Assembly (NCBI GenBank): GCA_012031335.1
Contig: JAAUTT010000068.1
Location: forward strand, 1 to 11,029
Direction: 5' to 3'
Source of the DNA: Bacteroidales bacterium
GTDB lineage: Bacteria; Bacteroidota; Bacteroidia; Bacteroidales; JAAUTT01
Length of the DNA stretch: 11,029 bases
In this document: one piece after another, positions 1 to 8,066 of the stretch
Position numbering within the stretch: the stretch's first letter is position 1
How the letters are laid out: each line of letters opens with the position of its first letter
Program-made: the position numbers and the translations under genes
Notes under the pieces: generated by a model
What the model saw: the letters and a program-made list of their open reading frames with translations, nothing else
The model's database searches: none
Told to the model about the DNA's origin: nothing

Positions 1-1
1 G

Positions 2-670
2 GGCGATATGACTATCATTTTGGCTTCCATTTGGCGGAGCAATGCTTGTTCTTAGCCTCATTTTGTTTGTTTCCCGAAAATCGGGGGCACACTGAGTGTG
101 TTAATAATGGGTGTGATGATTGGTTACCTCTCCAACTCCATTGTTGGTGTGCTTAAATATTACAGCCTCGAAAAAGATGTCCATAACTATGTAATATGGG
201 GGTTGGGAAGTTTTGGCCGGTTGTCGCTCGACAGGGCAATTATCTTTTCGCTTGTAACCATTCCGGCTTCTTTTCTTTGCCTGTTTTTGAGCAAACCGCT
301 CGATTTAATGGCCTTGGGCGATAATTACGCACGTAACCTGGGGCTGAATATCAGGCGTTCGCGCAACATCATTATTCTTGTTTCGGGTTTATTAACGGCA
401 TTGGTAACTGCATTTTGTGGCCCAATCGTTTTTATAGGGATGGCAGTTCCTCATTTGGCAAAGATGGTTTCAGGAACATCAAATCACCTGCGGTTAATTT
501 TGAACACCTGTGTTATTGGCGGAGCAACGGCCTTGCTGTGCAACCTTGCAGCCCGTCTTCCAGGCATGGAAGGTGAACTGCCTATAAATTCGGTAACCGC
601 ATTTGTGGGAGCACCAGTGGTTATTTCAGTGATTTGGAAACGAAGAAAAGAAAACTTAATGGATCGCTGA
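2..670 (+). CDS. btuC: BtuC-type (FecCD family) corrinoid ABC permease, 5'-truncated, two frame breaks
   Basis: This is the C-terminal part of an inner-membrane ABC permease, most likely the vitamin B12 importer subunit given the downstream B12 genes; the family also imports ferric siderophores and haem. From about base 98 onward the frame is clean. It shows the membrane segments and family motifs GDNYARNLGLN, VAFCGPI-like TAFCGPIVFIGMAVPHLAK and, near the end, ELPINSVTAFVGAPVV followed by a basic tail. The upstream part is broken. GDMTIILASI reads from base 2, GGAMLVLSLILFVSRK reads one frame later from base 33, and the first frame resumes around base 86. One surplus base near 30-33 and one missing base in the G run at 83-87 would restore a continuous protein. 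The N-terminal half lies outside the window. The stop TGA overlaps the ATPase ATG by one base, so translation is probably coupled. Substrate assignment rests on context. Confidence 0.85.
83..87 (+). other. Frame break in btuC at a G5 run (second of a compensating pair)
   Basis: The reading frame that encodes FVSRKS before this run hits a stop at 93-95. The frame encoding GTLSVLIMGVMIGYL after it is closed upstream by TAG at 53-55. Adding one G here joins them. It compensates an opposite shift near bases 30-33, where one surplus T in ATTTGG is the simplest explanation. Confidence 0.7.
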
Positions 671-1712
671 TGAATACAAGGTATTTGAAATTTAATAATT
701 TATCCGTTGGCTATGGACATAAGTCCAAAGCCAAAATTGTAGCGCAAAACCTTAGTGCAACCATACACTCAGGTGAACTGGTCTGTTTGCTTGGGGCTAA
801 TGGTACTGGGAAAAGTACCTTATTGCGGACTTTATGCGGGTTTCAGCCCTTTTTTGAAGGAGAGGTTAACCTTATGGAAAAGGATCTCCAGCGTATGGAT
901 GAGAAAGAGATTTCGTTTTACCTGAGCGTTGTACTCACCGATAGGGTCATTGTTCCCAATGCCACCGTAAGGGAACTGGTAGCTTATGGACGAAGCCCAC
1001 ATACAGGCATTCTGGGAAGATTGGATACGGAAGATCATAAGCTTATTGTACAATCTATGGAACAATGCGGCATCCTACATAAGAGCGACGAACTTTTGTC
1101 GAACCTGAGCGATGGTGAACGACAAAAGCATTTATAGCCAAAGCACTGGCGCAAAACACGCCAATTATCATACTCGACGAACCAACTGCCTTTCTCGACT
1201 TACCAGCAAGGGTTGAAGTGCTTCAACTCTTAAGAAAGGTAGCATCCGATTCGGGCAAAGCTATTTTACTTTCAACCCACGATCTTGACCTTGCCTTGCA
1301 AATGGCCGACAAATTGTGGCTCCTGAAACCCGGAGGCCCTCTGGTTGATGGCTCTCCTGAAGATTTGTTACTAAATAATGCTTTTCAGGACATGTTTCAG
1401 AAACAAGGAATCGTTTTTGATGTTCGCACTGGCCTGTTTCGGGTGGAATACCCATATTGGAATGAATTACCAGTAAAAGGTCATGGCTTCGAATATGTTT
1501 TGCTGCGAAGGGCATTTGCGCGGAAAGGGATAAAAACCATTCCACATGAGACCGGTTGCAAAACCTGGATTGATATAACCCCCGGTAGAGATGAGCCCTT
1601 TCTTTTATACAAGAATAATGTACTGTCCGAGGCCGGTAACTCGGTTGAGAAGATTGTATTTACAACATTAAATTACCTTCAAAACCATTGCAATGAAACC
1701 TGTCAGAATTAA
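670..1712 (+). CDS. btuD: BtuD-type ABC transporter ATPase with C-terminal extension; one frameshift
   Basis: This is the cytoplasmic ATPase that would power the BtuC-type permease. The ATG at 670 overlaps the permease stop (TGATG) and precedes the family start, so I prefer it to the in-frame TTG at 634. It carries Walker A GANGTGKST (residues 42-50) and signature LSDGERQK (146-153). The frame then shifts at the A run 1124-1127 and would stop at 1135. In the next frame the protein continues with Walker B IIILDEPT (about 166-173), the D-loop AFLDLPAR and the H-loop histidine in LSTHDLD (about 204). Adding one A gives 347 residues. About 100 residues after the nucleotide-binding domain (roughly 245-347) form an extension absent from E. 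coli BtuD; from memory, such extensions occur in Bacteroidota homologues. The usual Q-loop glutamine is not obvious; the equivalent stretch reads LSVVLTD. Haem or siderophore uptake is the alternative substrate. Confidence 0.88.
1124..1127 (+). other. Single-base frameshift in btuD at an A4 run
   Basis: Frame 1 reads LSDGERQK then H, L and a TAG stop at 1135-1137. The continuation AFIAKALAQNTPIIILDEP begins at GCA 1128 in another frame. Restoring one A makes the signature motif run directly into the expected helix and Walker B, so a missing base in the A run is the simplest reading. Confidence 0.85.
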
Positions 1713-3168
1713 AAACCCGGTAATGTTTGTCGGCACAGGTTCCGACGTAGGCAAAAGCATTTTAACCGCTGGCTTTTGTCGTATATTTTTACAGGATGGT
1801 TATCAACCGGCTCCATTTAAATCGCAGAACATGTCGCTCAATAGTTTTGTAACTGCCGATGGAGGCGAAATTGGCCGTGCCCAGGCAGTTCAGGCGGAAG
1901 CATGCAGGTTGAAATGCTCTACCGACATGAACCCGGTGCTTTTAAAACCAAGCTCGGATAAAACATCACAGGTAATTCTCAATGGCAAGGTGCTTGGCAA
2001 TTACCCTGCCGGAAGCTATTTTAACGGCGACCTAAAGCAGCAACTGTTCGGAGAGGCTATGAAGGCCTTTGAACGTTTGGCAGATAACCATTATCCTGTT
2101 GTTATTGAAGGCGCTGGCAGCATATCGGAGCTAAACTTGAAGCAAAACGATATTGCCAATATGCGGGTGGCTCTGGCTACCAACGCATCCACCTTTTTAA
2201 TTGCCGACATAGAACGGGGTGGAGTATTCGGAAGCATTTATGGTTCTGTTGAATTACTTGAACCCGAAGAACGCAAAAGAATAAAAGGAATTTTTATCAA
2301 TAAATTCAGAGGCGATATAAGCTTATTTGATGAGGGAAGAAAAATTATCGAAAAACTTACAGGAATTCCGGTTTTGGGAGTAATCCCCACTTTTAACCGT
2401 ATACGCATTGAGGCAGAAGATTCGGTATCGTTGGAGCGAAAAGCAACGTTTGCGGATGACCATAAAATCAATGTTGTAGTGATTCTATTACACCGGCTTT
2501 CCAACTTCACCGATTTCGACTGTCTGGAACGCGATGAGCGCGTTCACCTTTTTTATAGCAACAATAAAGAAGAGATCCGAAAAGCTGATATTATCATTAT
2601 TCCCGGTTCAAAGAATACCATTTCCGATTTGATTGAACTCCGAAGAAACGGAGTTGCCGCGGAGATAAGCCAATTGGCCGTCAGGTAAACGGTAATAGGT
2701 ATTTGCGGAGGCTACCAGATGATGGGTCATCGAGTGGAAGACCCTTATCATACGGAGAGCGAAGTGGAATCGGTACCAGGATTGGGGATACTACCGGTAA
2801 CAACCATAATGGCCAGGGAGAAAGAAACCAGACAAACTTCCTTTTACTTTAAAGATATCCCCGAATTATGCACTGGTTACGAAATACACATGGGCAGAAC
2901 CATAGCGGAAGGAAATACCGGATTTGTAAATACTACATCTGAAGGTCAAAAAGAAGGATACCTGTTAAACGAAAATGTTTGGGGAACTTATATGCATGGG
3001 ATTTTGGATAACCCTGTGGTGATAAACGATATGCTCAAACCCTTTACCGACAAATTAGGACAAAGTATTAATTATGAGGAATTCAAACAACTCGAATACG
3101 ATAAGCTTGCCAAACATTTGAGAGAAAACGTGGACATGGATAAATTCTATAAAATTATATCGGAATGA
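1693..3168 (+). CDS. cobQ: Cobyric acid synthase (glutamine-hydrolysing), interrupted by an in-frame stop
   Basis: Also called CbiP, this enzyme amidates side chains b, d, e and g of adenosylcobyrinic acid a,c-diamide using ATP and glutamine. The N-terminal dethiobiotin-synthetase-like domain begins with the P-loop GTGSDVGKS (residues 14-22), followed by SQNMSLNSFVT, EIGRAQAVQAEAC and NPVLLKPSSD. The glutamine amidotransferase domain begins near PGSKNTISDL. A TAA at 2686-2688 (codon 332) interrupts it just before the nucleophile motif GICGGYQMMG (Cys338). Downstream sequence stays in the same frame and includes GYEIHMG and the catalytic histidine in GTYMHG (His435). Total length with the stop bridged is 491 residues, normal for the family. 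The ATG at 1693 overlaps the end of btuD by 20 bases and matches the usual short N-terminus before the P-loop. As written, the protein would lose its glutaminase active site. A sequence error is the most likely explanation. Confidence 0.92.
2686..2688 (+). other. In-frame TAA stop inside cobQ
   Basis: TAA lies six codons before the catalytic cysteine codon (TGC, 2704-2706) and the frame is the same on both sides. It could be one substitution in a sense codon. Alternatively, three single-base deletions in the runs GG (2676-2677), GG (2684-2685) and AAA (2687-2689) would replace LAVR-stop-T with LGRQGKT, which leads into VIGICGG in a more family-like way. Confidence 0.8.
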
Positions 3169-4178
3169 TATACGGACACGGCGACGATATCTATAATTAT
3201 CCCGATATAAAGGTGAACTTCAGCTCGAATGTTAACCCGGCAGGAGCTCAGGACAGCTTATTGGATCATCTTGCTGAAAAATTGCCCGGTATAAAAGCAT
3301 ACCCACAGCCAATGGCAGAAAATCTTGGCCAGGCCATTGGTAACATTAACCAGATTTCATCCGACAATGTTCTGGTTACCAATGGTGCTGTGGAGGCTTT
3401 TTATCTGGTAGCTTCCATGATGGCAAACAGCCATTCGTTAATTTACACACCATCTTTTGCCGAATATGAGGATGCTTGCAAAATATACCATCATCAAATT
3501 GAGTTCCGCTCCAACTGTAAGCTTACTTCCGGCGAATCTGTTAACAGTTTTGATGTGGTATGGATATGCAATCCTAACAATCCGGACGGAAGATTATTGG
3601 AAGCTTCATTCTTATTAAAACTGATAGAAAAAAATCAGCATACGCTTTTTGTACTGGACGAAGCATATATTGAGTTTGTAGCCAACCCTCAATCGCTACT
3701 GAAAGAGGCGTGTGTACTTAGAAACCTCATTGTAATCCGCTCCCTTACAAAGAAATTTGCTATCCCTGGATTACGATTGGGTTACCTTGTAGCCAATACA
3801 GAATGCATAAACACTATAAAGCAAAGGCTTATGCCCTGGCGAATAAACTCTTTGGCCATTGAAGCCGGGTTGTTTTGTTTATCAGAAAAAGACACTTCCA
3901 ACTTCTCCCTGGCCAAATGGTTGCAGGAATCCAAAAGATTGCAGAAAGAAATTGATGCAATGCCCAATTTCAAAGCCATACTATCCGACACAACCTTTTT
4001 CCTTGTAAAAAGCAAGTTCAAAGCTTCGCTTGTGAAGCAACACTTGGCTTTGAATTTTGGATTGCTGGTTCGCGATGCATCCAATTTCAGAGGGCTGGAT
4101 GAATATCATTTTCGTATTTCGGTTCGGTCTGAAAATGAAAACCAGTTATTAATTAATGCTTTGAAAACATGGGAATAA
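3165..4178 (+). CDS. cobD: L-threonine-O-3-phosphate decarboxylase (class I/II aminotransferase fold)
   Basis: This PLP enzyme makes (R)-1-amino-2-propanol O-2-phosphate, the linker that CbiB joins to cobyric acid. Family marks visible are the start MIYGHGDDIYNYPDIKVNFS, VTNGAVEAFYL, the CNPNNPDG motif (135-142), DEAYIEF (165-171), the PLP-binding lysine in SLTKKF (Lys196), the phosphate-contacting arginine in GLRLGY (Arg204) and the C-terminal substrate arginine in FRISVR. Its 337 residues are intact and slightly shorter than Salmonella CobD. The ATG overlaps the cobQ stop in an ATGA arrangement, implying coupled translation. The fold is shared with histidinol-phosphate aminotransferase (HisC), but position between cobQ and cbiB and the N-terminal motif favour CobD. 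Some genomes name this gene cobC; that name is used here only for the phosphatase at 6967. Confidence 0.92.
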   Translation: MIYGHGDDIYNYPDIKVNFSSNVNPAGAQDSLLDHLAEKLPGIKAYPQPMAENLGQAIGNINQISSDNVLVTNGAVEAFYLVASMMANSHSLIYTPSFAEYEDACKIYHHQIEFRSNCKLTSGESVNSFDVVWICNPNNPDGRLLEASFLLKLIEKNQHTLFVLDEAYIEFVANPQSLLKEACVLRNLIVIRSLTKKFAIPGLRLGYLVANTECINTIKQRLMPWRINSLAIEAGLFCLSEKDTSNFSLAKWLQESKRLQKEIDAMPNFKAILSDTTFFLVKSKFKASLVKQHLALNFGLLVRDASNFRGLDEYHFRISVRSENENQLLINALKTWE

Positions 4179-5125
4179 ACGTCCACATTATCGCATTAAT
4201 TGCTGCCTGTTTACTCGATAAGCTATTGGGAGACCCACGCTGGTTGCCTCACCCCGTGATTTGGTTCGGAAATATGATTTCAATTTTTGAAAAGAGGCTA
4301 AACCTTGGTAACAAGAGAATCCTAAAAGGTGCATTCACTGCCATTTTTCTGATTGCAATAGTCTTTGCCTTCTTTTCAGTTCTAATGTATTATGCTTATA
4401 GCTTCCATATAATCGTTGGGTTATTTTTTGAAACCCTCTTTCTGTTTTTCGGACTGGCGGGTACAACCCTGATAAAAGAAGGGAAAGCTGTTTTTGAAAA
4501 GCTAAAAATAAGTCTGGATGATGGACGGAAACAGGTTTCGCGAATAGTTGGCCGCGATACTTCTCAGTTAAGCGTCGACCAGGTAAAAGCAGCCACCCTC
4601 GAAACCCTCGCTGAAAACCTGAGTGATGGGGTTATAGCACCTCTTTTCTGGTATTTTGTAGCCGGTATTCCTGGTATAATGGTTTACAAAATGGTGAATA
4701 CCCTCGATTCCATGATCGGATATAAAAATGAGCGGTATTATCTTTTTGGAAGATTTGCCGCCAGGATTGACGATTTTGCCAACTATATTCCGGCTCGTTT
4801 AACCGCCCTGCTGATGGTGGTTTGCAGCGGCAGTTCCCGTGCCTTCTCTTTCATTTTCAGGTATGGAAAAGCACACAGCAGTCCCAATGCAGGGTATCCC
4901 GAAGCAGCGCTTGCAGGAATATTGAATGTGCGCTTCGGTGGGCCAAACTCATACTTTGGGAAAATAGTAGAGAAGCCTTTTATTGGTATGAATAACCGGT
5001 CGTTTAACGATAATGACTTAAATACATCTGTCCGGATCAATCGCTTGGTTGAAGGATGTATGGTACTCATCCTGGTTATTTTGATGTATTTGAGTGTATG
5101 TCCAGTTTTCTTTAGAATTATTTAA
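4169..5125 (+). CDS. cbiB: Adenosylcobinamide-phosphate synthase, integral membrane protein
   Basis: CbiB (CobD in the aerobic nomenclature) condenses adenosylcobyric acid with aminopropanol phosphate to give adenosylcobinamide phosphate at the inner membrane. The 318-residue product is intact and carries the family motifs LLGDPRWLPHPVIWFG (19-34), ETLAENLSDGVIAPLFW (145-161), KMVNTLDSMIGYKNERY (174-190), FAARIDDFANYIPARLTA and, further on, SPNAGYPEAALAG. Hydrophobic segments lie at roughly 5-20, 52-78, 80-98, 155-173, 208-220 and 292-315. The start overlaps the end of cobD by 10 bases and gives the expected N-terminus, where a hydrophobic helix precedes GDP-W-PHP. Its substrate arm is made by the gene immediately upstream, which supports the assignment. 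Confidence 0.95.
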   Translation: MGINVHIIALIAACLLDKLLGDPRWLPHPVIWFGNMISIFEKRLNLGNKRILKGAFTAIFLIAIVFAFFSVLMYYAYSFHIIVGLFFETLFLFFGLAGTTLIKEGKAVFEKLKISLDDGRKQVSRIVGRDTSQLSVDQVKAATLETLAENLSDGVIAPLFWYFVAGIPGIMVYKMVNTLDSMIGYKNERYYLFGRFAARIDDFANYIPARLTALLMVVCSGSSRAFSFIFRYGKAHSSPNAGYPEAALAGILNVRFGGPNSYFGKIVEKPFIGMNNRSFNDNDLNTSVRINRLVEGCMVLILVILMYLSVCPVFFRII

Positions 5126-5135
5126 TACATATTAT

Positions 5136-6188
5136 ATGAACGCGTTAAAAGACCTTGAAATCAAATCTATTCAACATGCAGATATGGAAGAGGCACTGCA
5201 ATACAAATTAGATCAAAAAACAAAGCCGGTGGGCTCGCTTGGCCGCATGGAAGAATTAGCCATGCAGATTGGGTTAATACAAAAAACAACCCAACCCATA
5301 TTAAAGAACCCTGTCATGTTAACAGTAGCAGCCGATCATGGAATTGCTGAAGAAGGCGTTAGTCCTGTTCCTGTAGAAATAACCTGGCAACAGGTATTGA
5401 ATTTTCTAAATGGCGGAGGAGGAATTGGCTTGTTTTGCAAACATTATGGATTTGATCTCTATGTTGTTGATGCAGGTGTCAATTATGATTTTGTTCCTCA
5501 CGAAAGGCTGATCAGTAAGAAAGTTAGAAAAGGCAGCCGCAATTTTTTAAAGGAACCGGCTATGACTCTGGAAGAATGCAATGCTGCCATCCAGAACGGA
5601 AGAGATATTGTTGCTGCTTTTGCTCAAAAAGGTTCTAACGTAATCGGTTTTGGCGAGATGGGAATAGCCAATAGCTCCCCGGCAACCATCCTGCTGGCTT
5701 TATATGCAGGACTTTCCATCGAAGATTGTACTGGCCCCGGATGCGGTTTGGACTCCAATGGCGTAAAACAAAAAGCCCGTATTTTGCAAATGTCGGTTGA
5801 CAAACATGGTATCCCTGCAAAAGCCGAAGAAGTATTGGCTACCTATGGAGGCCTTGAAATTGCTACCATTGCCGGAGGGATGCTGGAAGCTGCTAGGCAA
5901 CGGATGTTGATTATCGTGGATGGTTTTATTACTACTTCAGCTTTTATGGCAGCTTATGCCATTAACCCTTTGGTGAAGGAATATGCTGTATTTGCCCATC
6001 AATCTGGAGAACAGGGCCACCGGAAAATGCTCGAACACATTGGAAGTAAAGCCTTGCTGGATTTAGGATTACGCCTTGGCGAAGGCACTGGGGCTGCGGT
6101 TGTTTATCCGATTCTCGAAGGCAGTGTTGCTATGCTGAACCAAATGACATCTTTTGCCGAAACCGAAGTTTTTAATATTACTGAATAA
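5136..6188 (+). CDS. cobT: Nicotinate-nucleotide:dimethylbenzimidazole phosphoribosyltransferase
   Basis: CobT activates the lower-ligand base by transferring phosphoribose from nicotinate mononucleotide, giving alpha-ribazole phosphate for CobS. The ATG at 5136, ten bases after cbiB, gives 350 residues, close to the family norm; an in-frame start at 5094 would overlap cbiB and add 14 atypical residues. Motifs: KPVGSLGRMEELA (30-42), AADHGIAEEGVS (66-76), GEMGIANSSPAT (172-183) and LRLGEGTGAA, where Glu316 corresponds to the catalytic base (Glu317 in Salmonella CobT). Two motifs differ from the forms I remember: GIANSSPAT rather than GIGNTTPAT, and TGPGCGLD (199-206) rather than TGRGTGLD. The frame is unbroken. 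The upstream region is A/T-rich without a Shine-Dalgarno sequence. Lower-ligand identity cannot be read from the sequence. Confidence 0.95.
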   Translation: MNALKDLEIKSIQHADMEEALQYKLDQKTKPVGSLGRMEELAMQIGLIQKTTQPILKNPVMLTVAADHGIAEEGVSPVPVEITWQQVLNFLNGGGGIGLFCKHYGFDLYVVDAGVNYDFVPHERLISKKVRKGSRNFLKEPAMTLEECNAAIQNGRDIVAAFAQKGSNVIGFGEMGIANSSPATILLALYAGLSIEDCTGPGCGLDSNGVKQKARILQMSVDKHGIPAKAEEVLATYGGLEIATIAGGMLEAARQRMLIIVDGFITTSAFMAAYAINPLVKEYAVFAHQSGEQGHRKMLEHIGSKALLDLGLRLGEGTGAAVVYPILEGSVAMLNQMTSFAETEVFNITE

Positions 6189-6189
6189 T

Positions 6190-6965
6190 ATGTTACTGCG
6201 GGAATTGAAAATTATAGGGGCAGCTCTTTTGTACTTTACCCGGTTGCCCATTCCATTTAGGATTTCGTACAACAAGGAACATCAGAATTTAAACCTGACC
6301 TGGTTGCCATTGATTGGTATTGTAATTGGCAGTCTGGGAGCGCTGTTGTTTTATTCCGCGTTTTTATTATTCCCGCAAAACATTGCCATTTTACTCGCAA
6401 TTGCATGTATGGTTCTTTTAACCGGTGCTTTCCACGAGGATGGCTTTGCCGATGTTTGCGATGCTTTTGGTGGTGGCTACACCAGGGAACAGCGGCTTAT
6501 CATAATGAAAGATTCCAGGGTAGGCTCGTATGCTGTGATCGGACTAATCTTGCTTTTGCTGGCAAGCTGGTTGTGTTTACTGAGTTAAATCCGAGGTCTA
6601 TTGGAGTTGTTTTAATTGCATCGCAAGCCATAAGCCGCTGGCCATTACTTCTTGTAACCAGAATATGGAAATATGCTCGAAGCGAAAGTAATTCCAAATC
6701 CATTGACGCATCCAAACCCGTTTCAGTATTCAGGATTCTTCTTGCATTTCTGACAACAGTAATACCATTTTTCTTTTTCCAATCCTGGATGTTTTTTTTG
6801 GCATTTCCAATATTAATTGTCTTTACGCTTTTGGCCGGTTTGTGGTTTAGCAAACGTATCGGAGGATATACAGGCGATTGCCTGGGAGCCATTCAGCAAA
6901 TAAATGAATTGGTTTTTCTGCTGTTTTGCCTGGGGGTGTTTCATTCCGATAATTTAAATATTTAA
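6190..6965 (+). CDS. cobS: Cobalamin (5'-phosphate) synthase, membrane protein; one frameshift
   Basis: CobS is the inner-membrane enzyme that joins adenosyl-GDP-cobinamide to alpha-ribazole (phosphate), completing the nucleotide loop. Starting at the ATG one base after cobT, the protein shows LLYFTRLPIP (13-22), then FHEDGFADVCDAFGGG (81-96) with the acidic metal-binding residues, and the IMKDSRVGSY motif (105-114). The frame breaks at about 6564 and would end at 6586-6588. The rest continues in another frame as LVVFTELNPRSIGVVLIASQ, SRWPLLL and KRIGGYTGDCLGAIQQINE, which is the standard C-terminal CobS motif. One A added in GCAAGC restores 258 residues. Several hydrophobic segments run throughout, as expected for an integral membrane protein. 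CobU and CobT, its partners in loop assembly, flank it. Confidence 0.93.
6564..6565 (+). other. Single-base frameshift in cobS at an AA dinucleotide
   Basis: The first frame reads LLLLASWLCLLS then TAA. The other frame supplies KLVVFTELNPRS and the whole C-terminal half. Restoring one A in GCAAGC gives LLLLAKLVVFTELN, with hydrophobic spacing like that of CobS relatives. The exact base cannot be fixed from this window. Confidence 0.8.
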
Positions 6966-6966
6966 T

Positions 6967-7551
6967 ATGGAAACCAACAGCACTAAATTTATCTACCTTT
7001 TCCGGCACCCCGAGACAATGGTTTCCAAGGGGGTTTGCTATGGCAATTCTGAAGTACTTCCTGATGGGGAACAACTTCGGATTTCCGTGGAAAAAATTAA
7101 GACGGTTTTGAATGGAACAGTACCCGATGTTGTTTATTCCAGCCCACTTACCCGGTGTTGCAAATTAGCGGAGGCCTTGGCAGGTGGAATAGAAGTTACA
7201 GTAGATGATCTGATTCGGGAAATTGACTTTGGAAAATGGGAAATGTTACCCTGGGAGGCTATTCCTGAAAATGAGAAAGAAGCCTGGGGATTGGATTTTA
7301 TTAACAACAAGGTACATGGTGGGGAGAATTTTTACGATGTTCAAAATCGGGTAATCCAATTCCTGGAAAAAATTGTGAAAACCAACAAAAAAACCATATT
7401 TGCCATAACACATGCCGGATTGCTTAGGGCTTTGCTGGCTCACCTGCTGGAGGCTTCGCCAAGCAAAATATTTGCTGTCGAAATAGATTACGGTAACGGC
7501 ATCCTCATTAAATGGGACAATGCGGAATATTACAAAATAAAATTCCTTTAA
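6967..7551 (+). CDS. cobC: Alpha-ribazole-5'-phosphate phosphatase (histidine phosphatase family)
   Basis: A cytoplasmic histidine phosphatase expected to remove the 5'-phosphate from alpha-ribazole phosphate or cobalamin phosphate at the end of loop assembly. It has 194 intact residues. The phosphoenzyme histidine is in LFRHPET (His14, with Arg13). Further active-site residues appear in YSSPLTRC (Arg63), REIDFGKWE (Glu85) and ITHAGLLRALLA (His149). GVCYGNSEV (22-30) resembles the GxCYGxxD stretch typical of CobC-type phosphatases, and LPWEAI is also typical. The proline after the catalytic His replaces the commoner G or T. The start lies one base after the cobS stop and the gene abuts cobU with no gap. 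General phosphoglycerate-mutase-like phosphatases share the fold; the specific role rests on GVCYG and context. Confidence 0.9.
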   Translation: METNSTKFIYLFRHPETMVSKGVCYGNSEVLPDGEQLRISVEKIKTVLNGTVPDVVYSSPLTRCCKLAEALAGGIEVTVDDLIREIDFGKWEMLPWEAIPENEKEAWGLDFINNKVHGGENFYDVQNRVIQFLEKIVKTNKKTIFAITHAGLLRALLAHLLEASPSKIFAVEIDYGNGILIKWDNAEYYKIKFL

Positions 7552-8064
7552 ATGACAAACTTACATTTGATTACAGGAGGTCAACGATCCGGGAAAAGCC
7601 GGTACGCGCAAATGTTGGCCTTAAAGAAATCGAAAAGGCCTGTTTACCTGGCTACAGCCCGCATTTGGGATGACGATTTTAAAGAAAGAGTTAACCGGCA
7701 CAAAGATGACAGAGGAGAAAACTGGGAATCCATTGAAATCCCTGTTTCCATTTCAGAAGCTAAGATAGCTGGCAAAGTAGTTCTTTTAGACTGTATAACT
7801 CTTTGGCTTACAAACTTCTTTTTTGATTTTCAAAAACTAACGGTAGATGAGATATTGCAAATGGCAATAACAGAATTTGATAAATTTATTCTGTCAGAAG
7901 CAGATTTATTGGTGGTAACCAATGAAATTGGATTGGGCGGACATGGTGAAAATGAGACTGCCAGGAAATTCACAGACCTTCAGGGGTGGATGAATCAATA
8001 TATTGCATCAAAAGCAAATGAAGTAACATTGATGGTGTCAGGTATACCATTAAAAATAAAATAG
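7552..8064 (+). CDS. cobU: Adenosylcobinamide kinase / adenosylcobinamide-phosphate guanylyltransferase
   Basis: CobU phosphorylates adenosylcobinamide and transfers GMP to adenosylcobinamide phosphate, producing adenosyl-GDP-cobinamide for CobS. The 170-residue product is full length and unbroken. The P-loop GGQRSGKS occupies residues 9-16. [10 protein letters not shown] contains His50, the likely counterpart of the guanylylated His46 of Salmonella Cob[12 protein letters not shown] is the conserved strand-loop segment. [20 protein letters not shown] and the ending VSGIPLKIK are highly typical. The GGHGEN version replaces the GIVP form of enterobacteria; I recall that from Bacteroidota sequences. 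The ATG immediately follows the cobC stop with no spacer, and the adenosyltransferase starts three bases after this stop. Confidence 0.96.
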   Translation: MTNLHLITGGQRSGKSRYAQMLALKKSKRPVYLATARIWDDDFKERVNRHKDDRGENWESIEIPVSISEAKIAGKVVLLDCITLWLTNFFFDFQKLTVDEILQMAITEFDKFILSEADLLVVTNEIGLGGHGENETARKFTDLQGWMNQYIASKANEVTLMVSGIPLKIK

Positions 8065-8066
8065 TT

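Noticed and set aside
1124..1140. Programmed ribosomal frameshifting at the A run in btuD (and similar runs elsewhere)
   Set aside because: Breaks occur in many unrelated genes, in both directions, at A, C, G and T runs, without a common slippery heptamer or an obvious stimulatory structure. Random indel error fits better.
1218..1712. Separate gene encoding the second half of the ATPase
   Set aside because: It begins in the middle of the Walker B to H-loop region and lacks Walker A; it is the continuation of the gene starting at 670.
5094..5135. Longer CobT start at 5094
   Set aside because: It would overlap the end of cbiB and add 14 residues unlike CobT N-termini; the ATG at 5136 gives the standard 350-residue length.
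6500..6892. Reverse-strand open frame of 130 codons opposite cobS
   Set aside because: It lies wholly antisense to a conserved gene, spans the frameshift site, and its translation resembles no family I know. The other reverse-strand frames in the window are rejected for the same reason.
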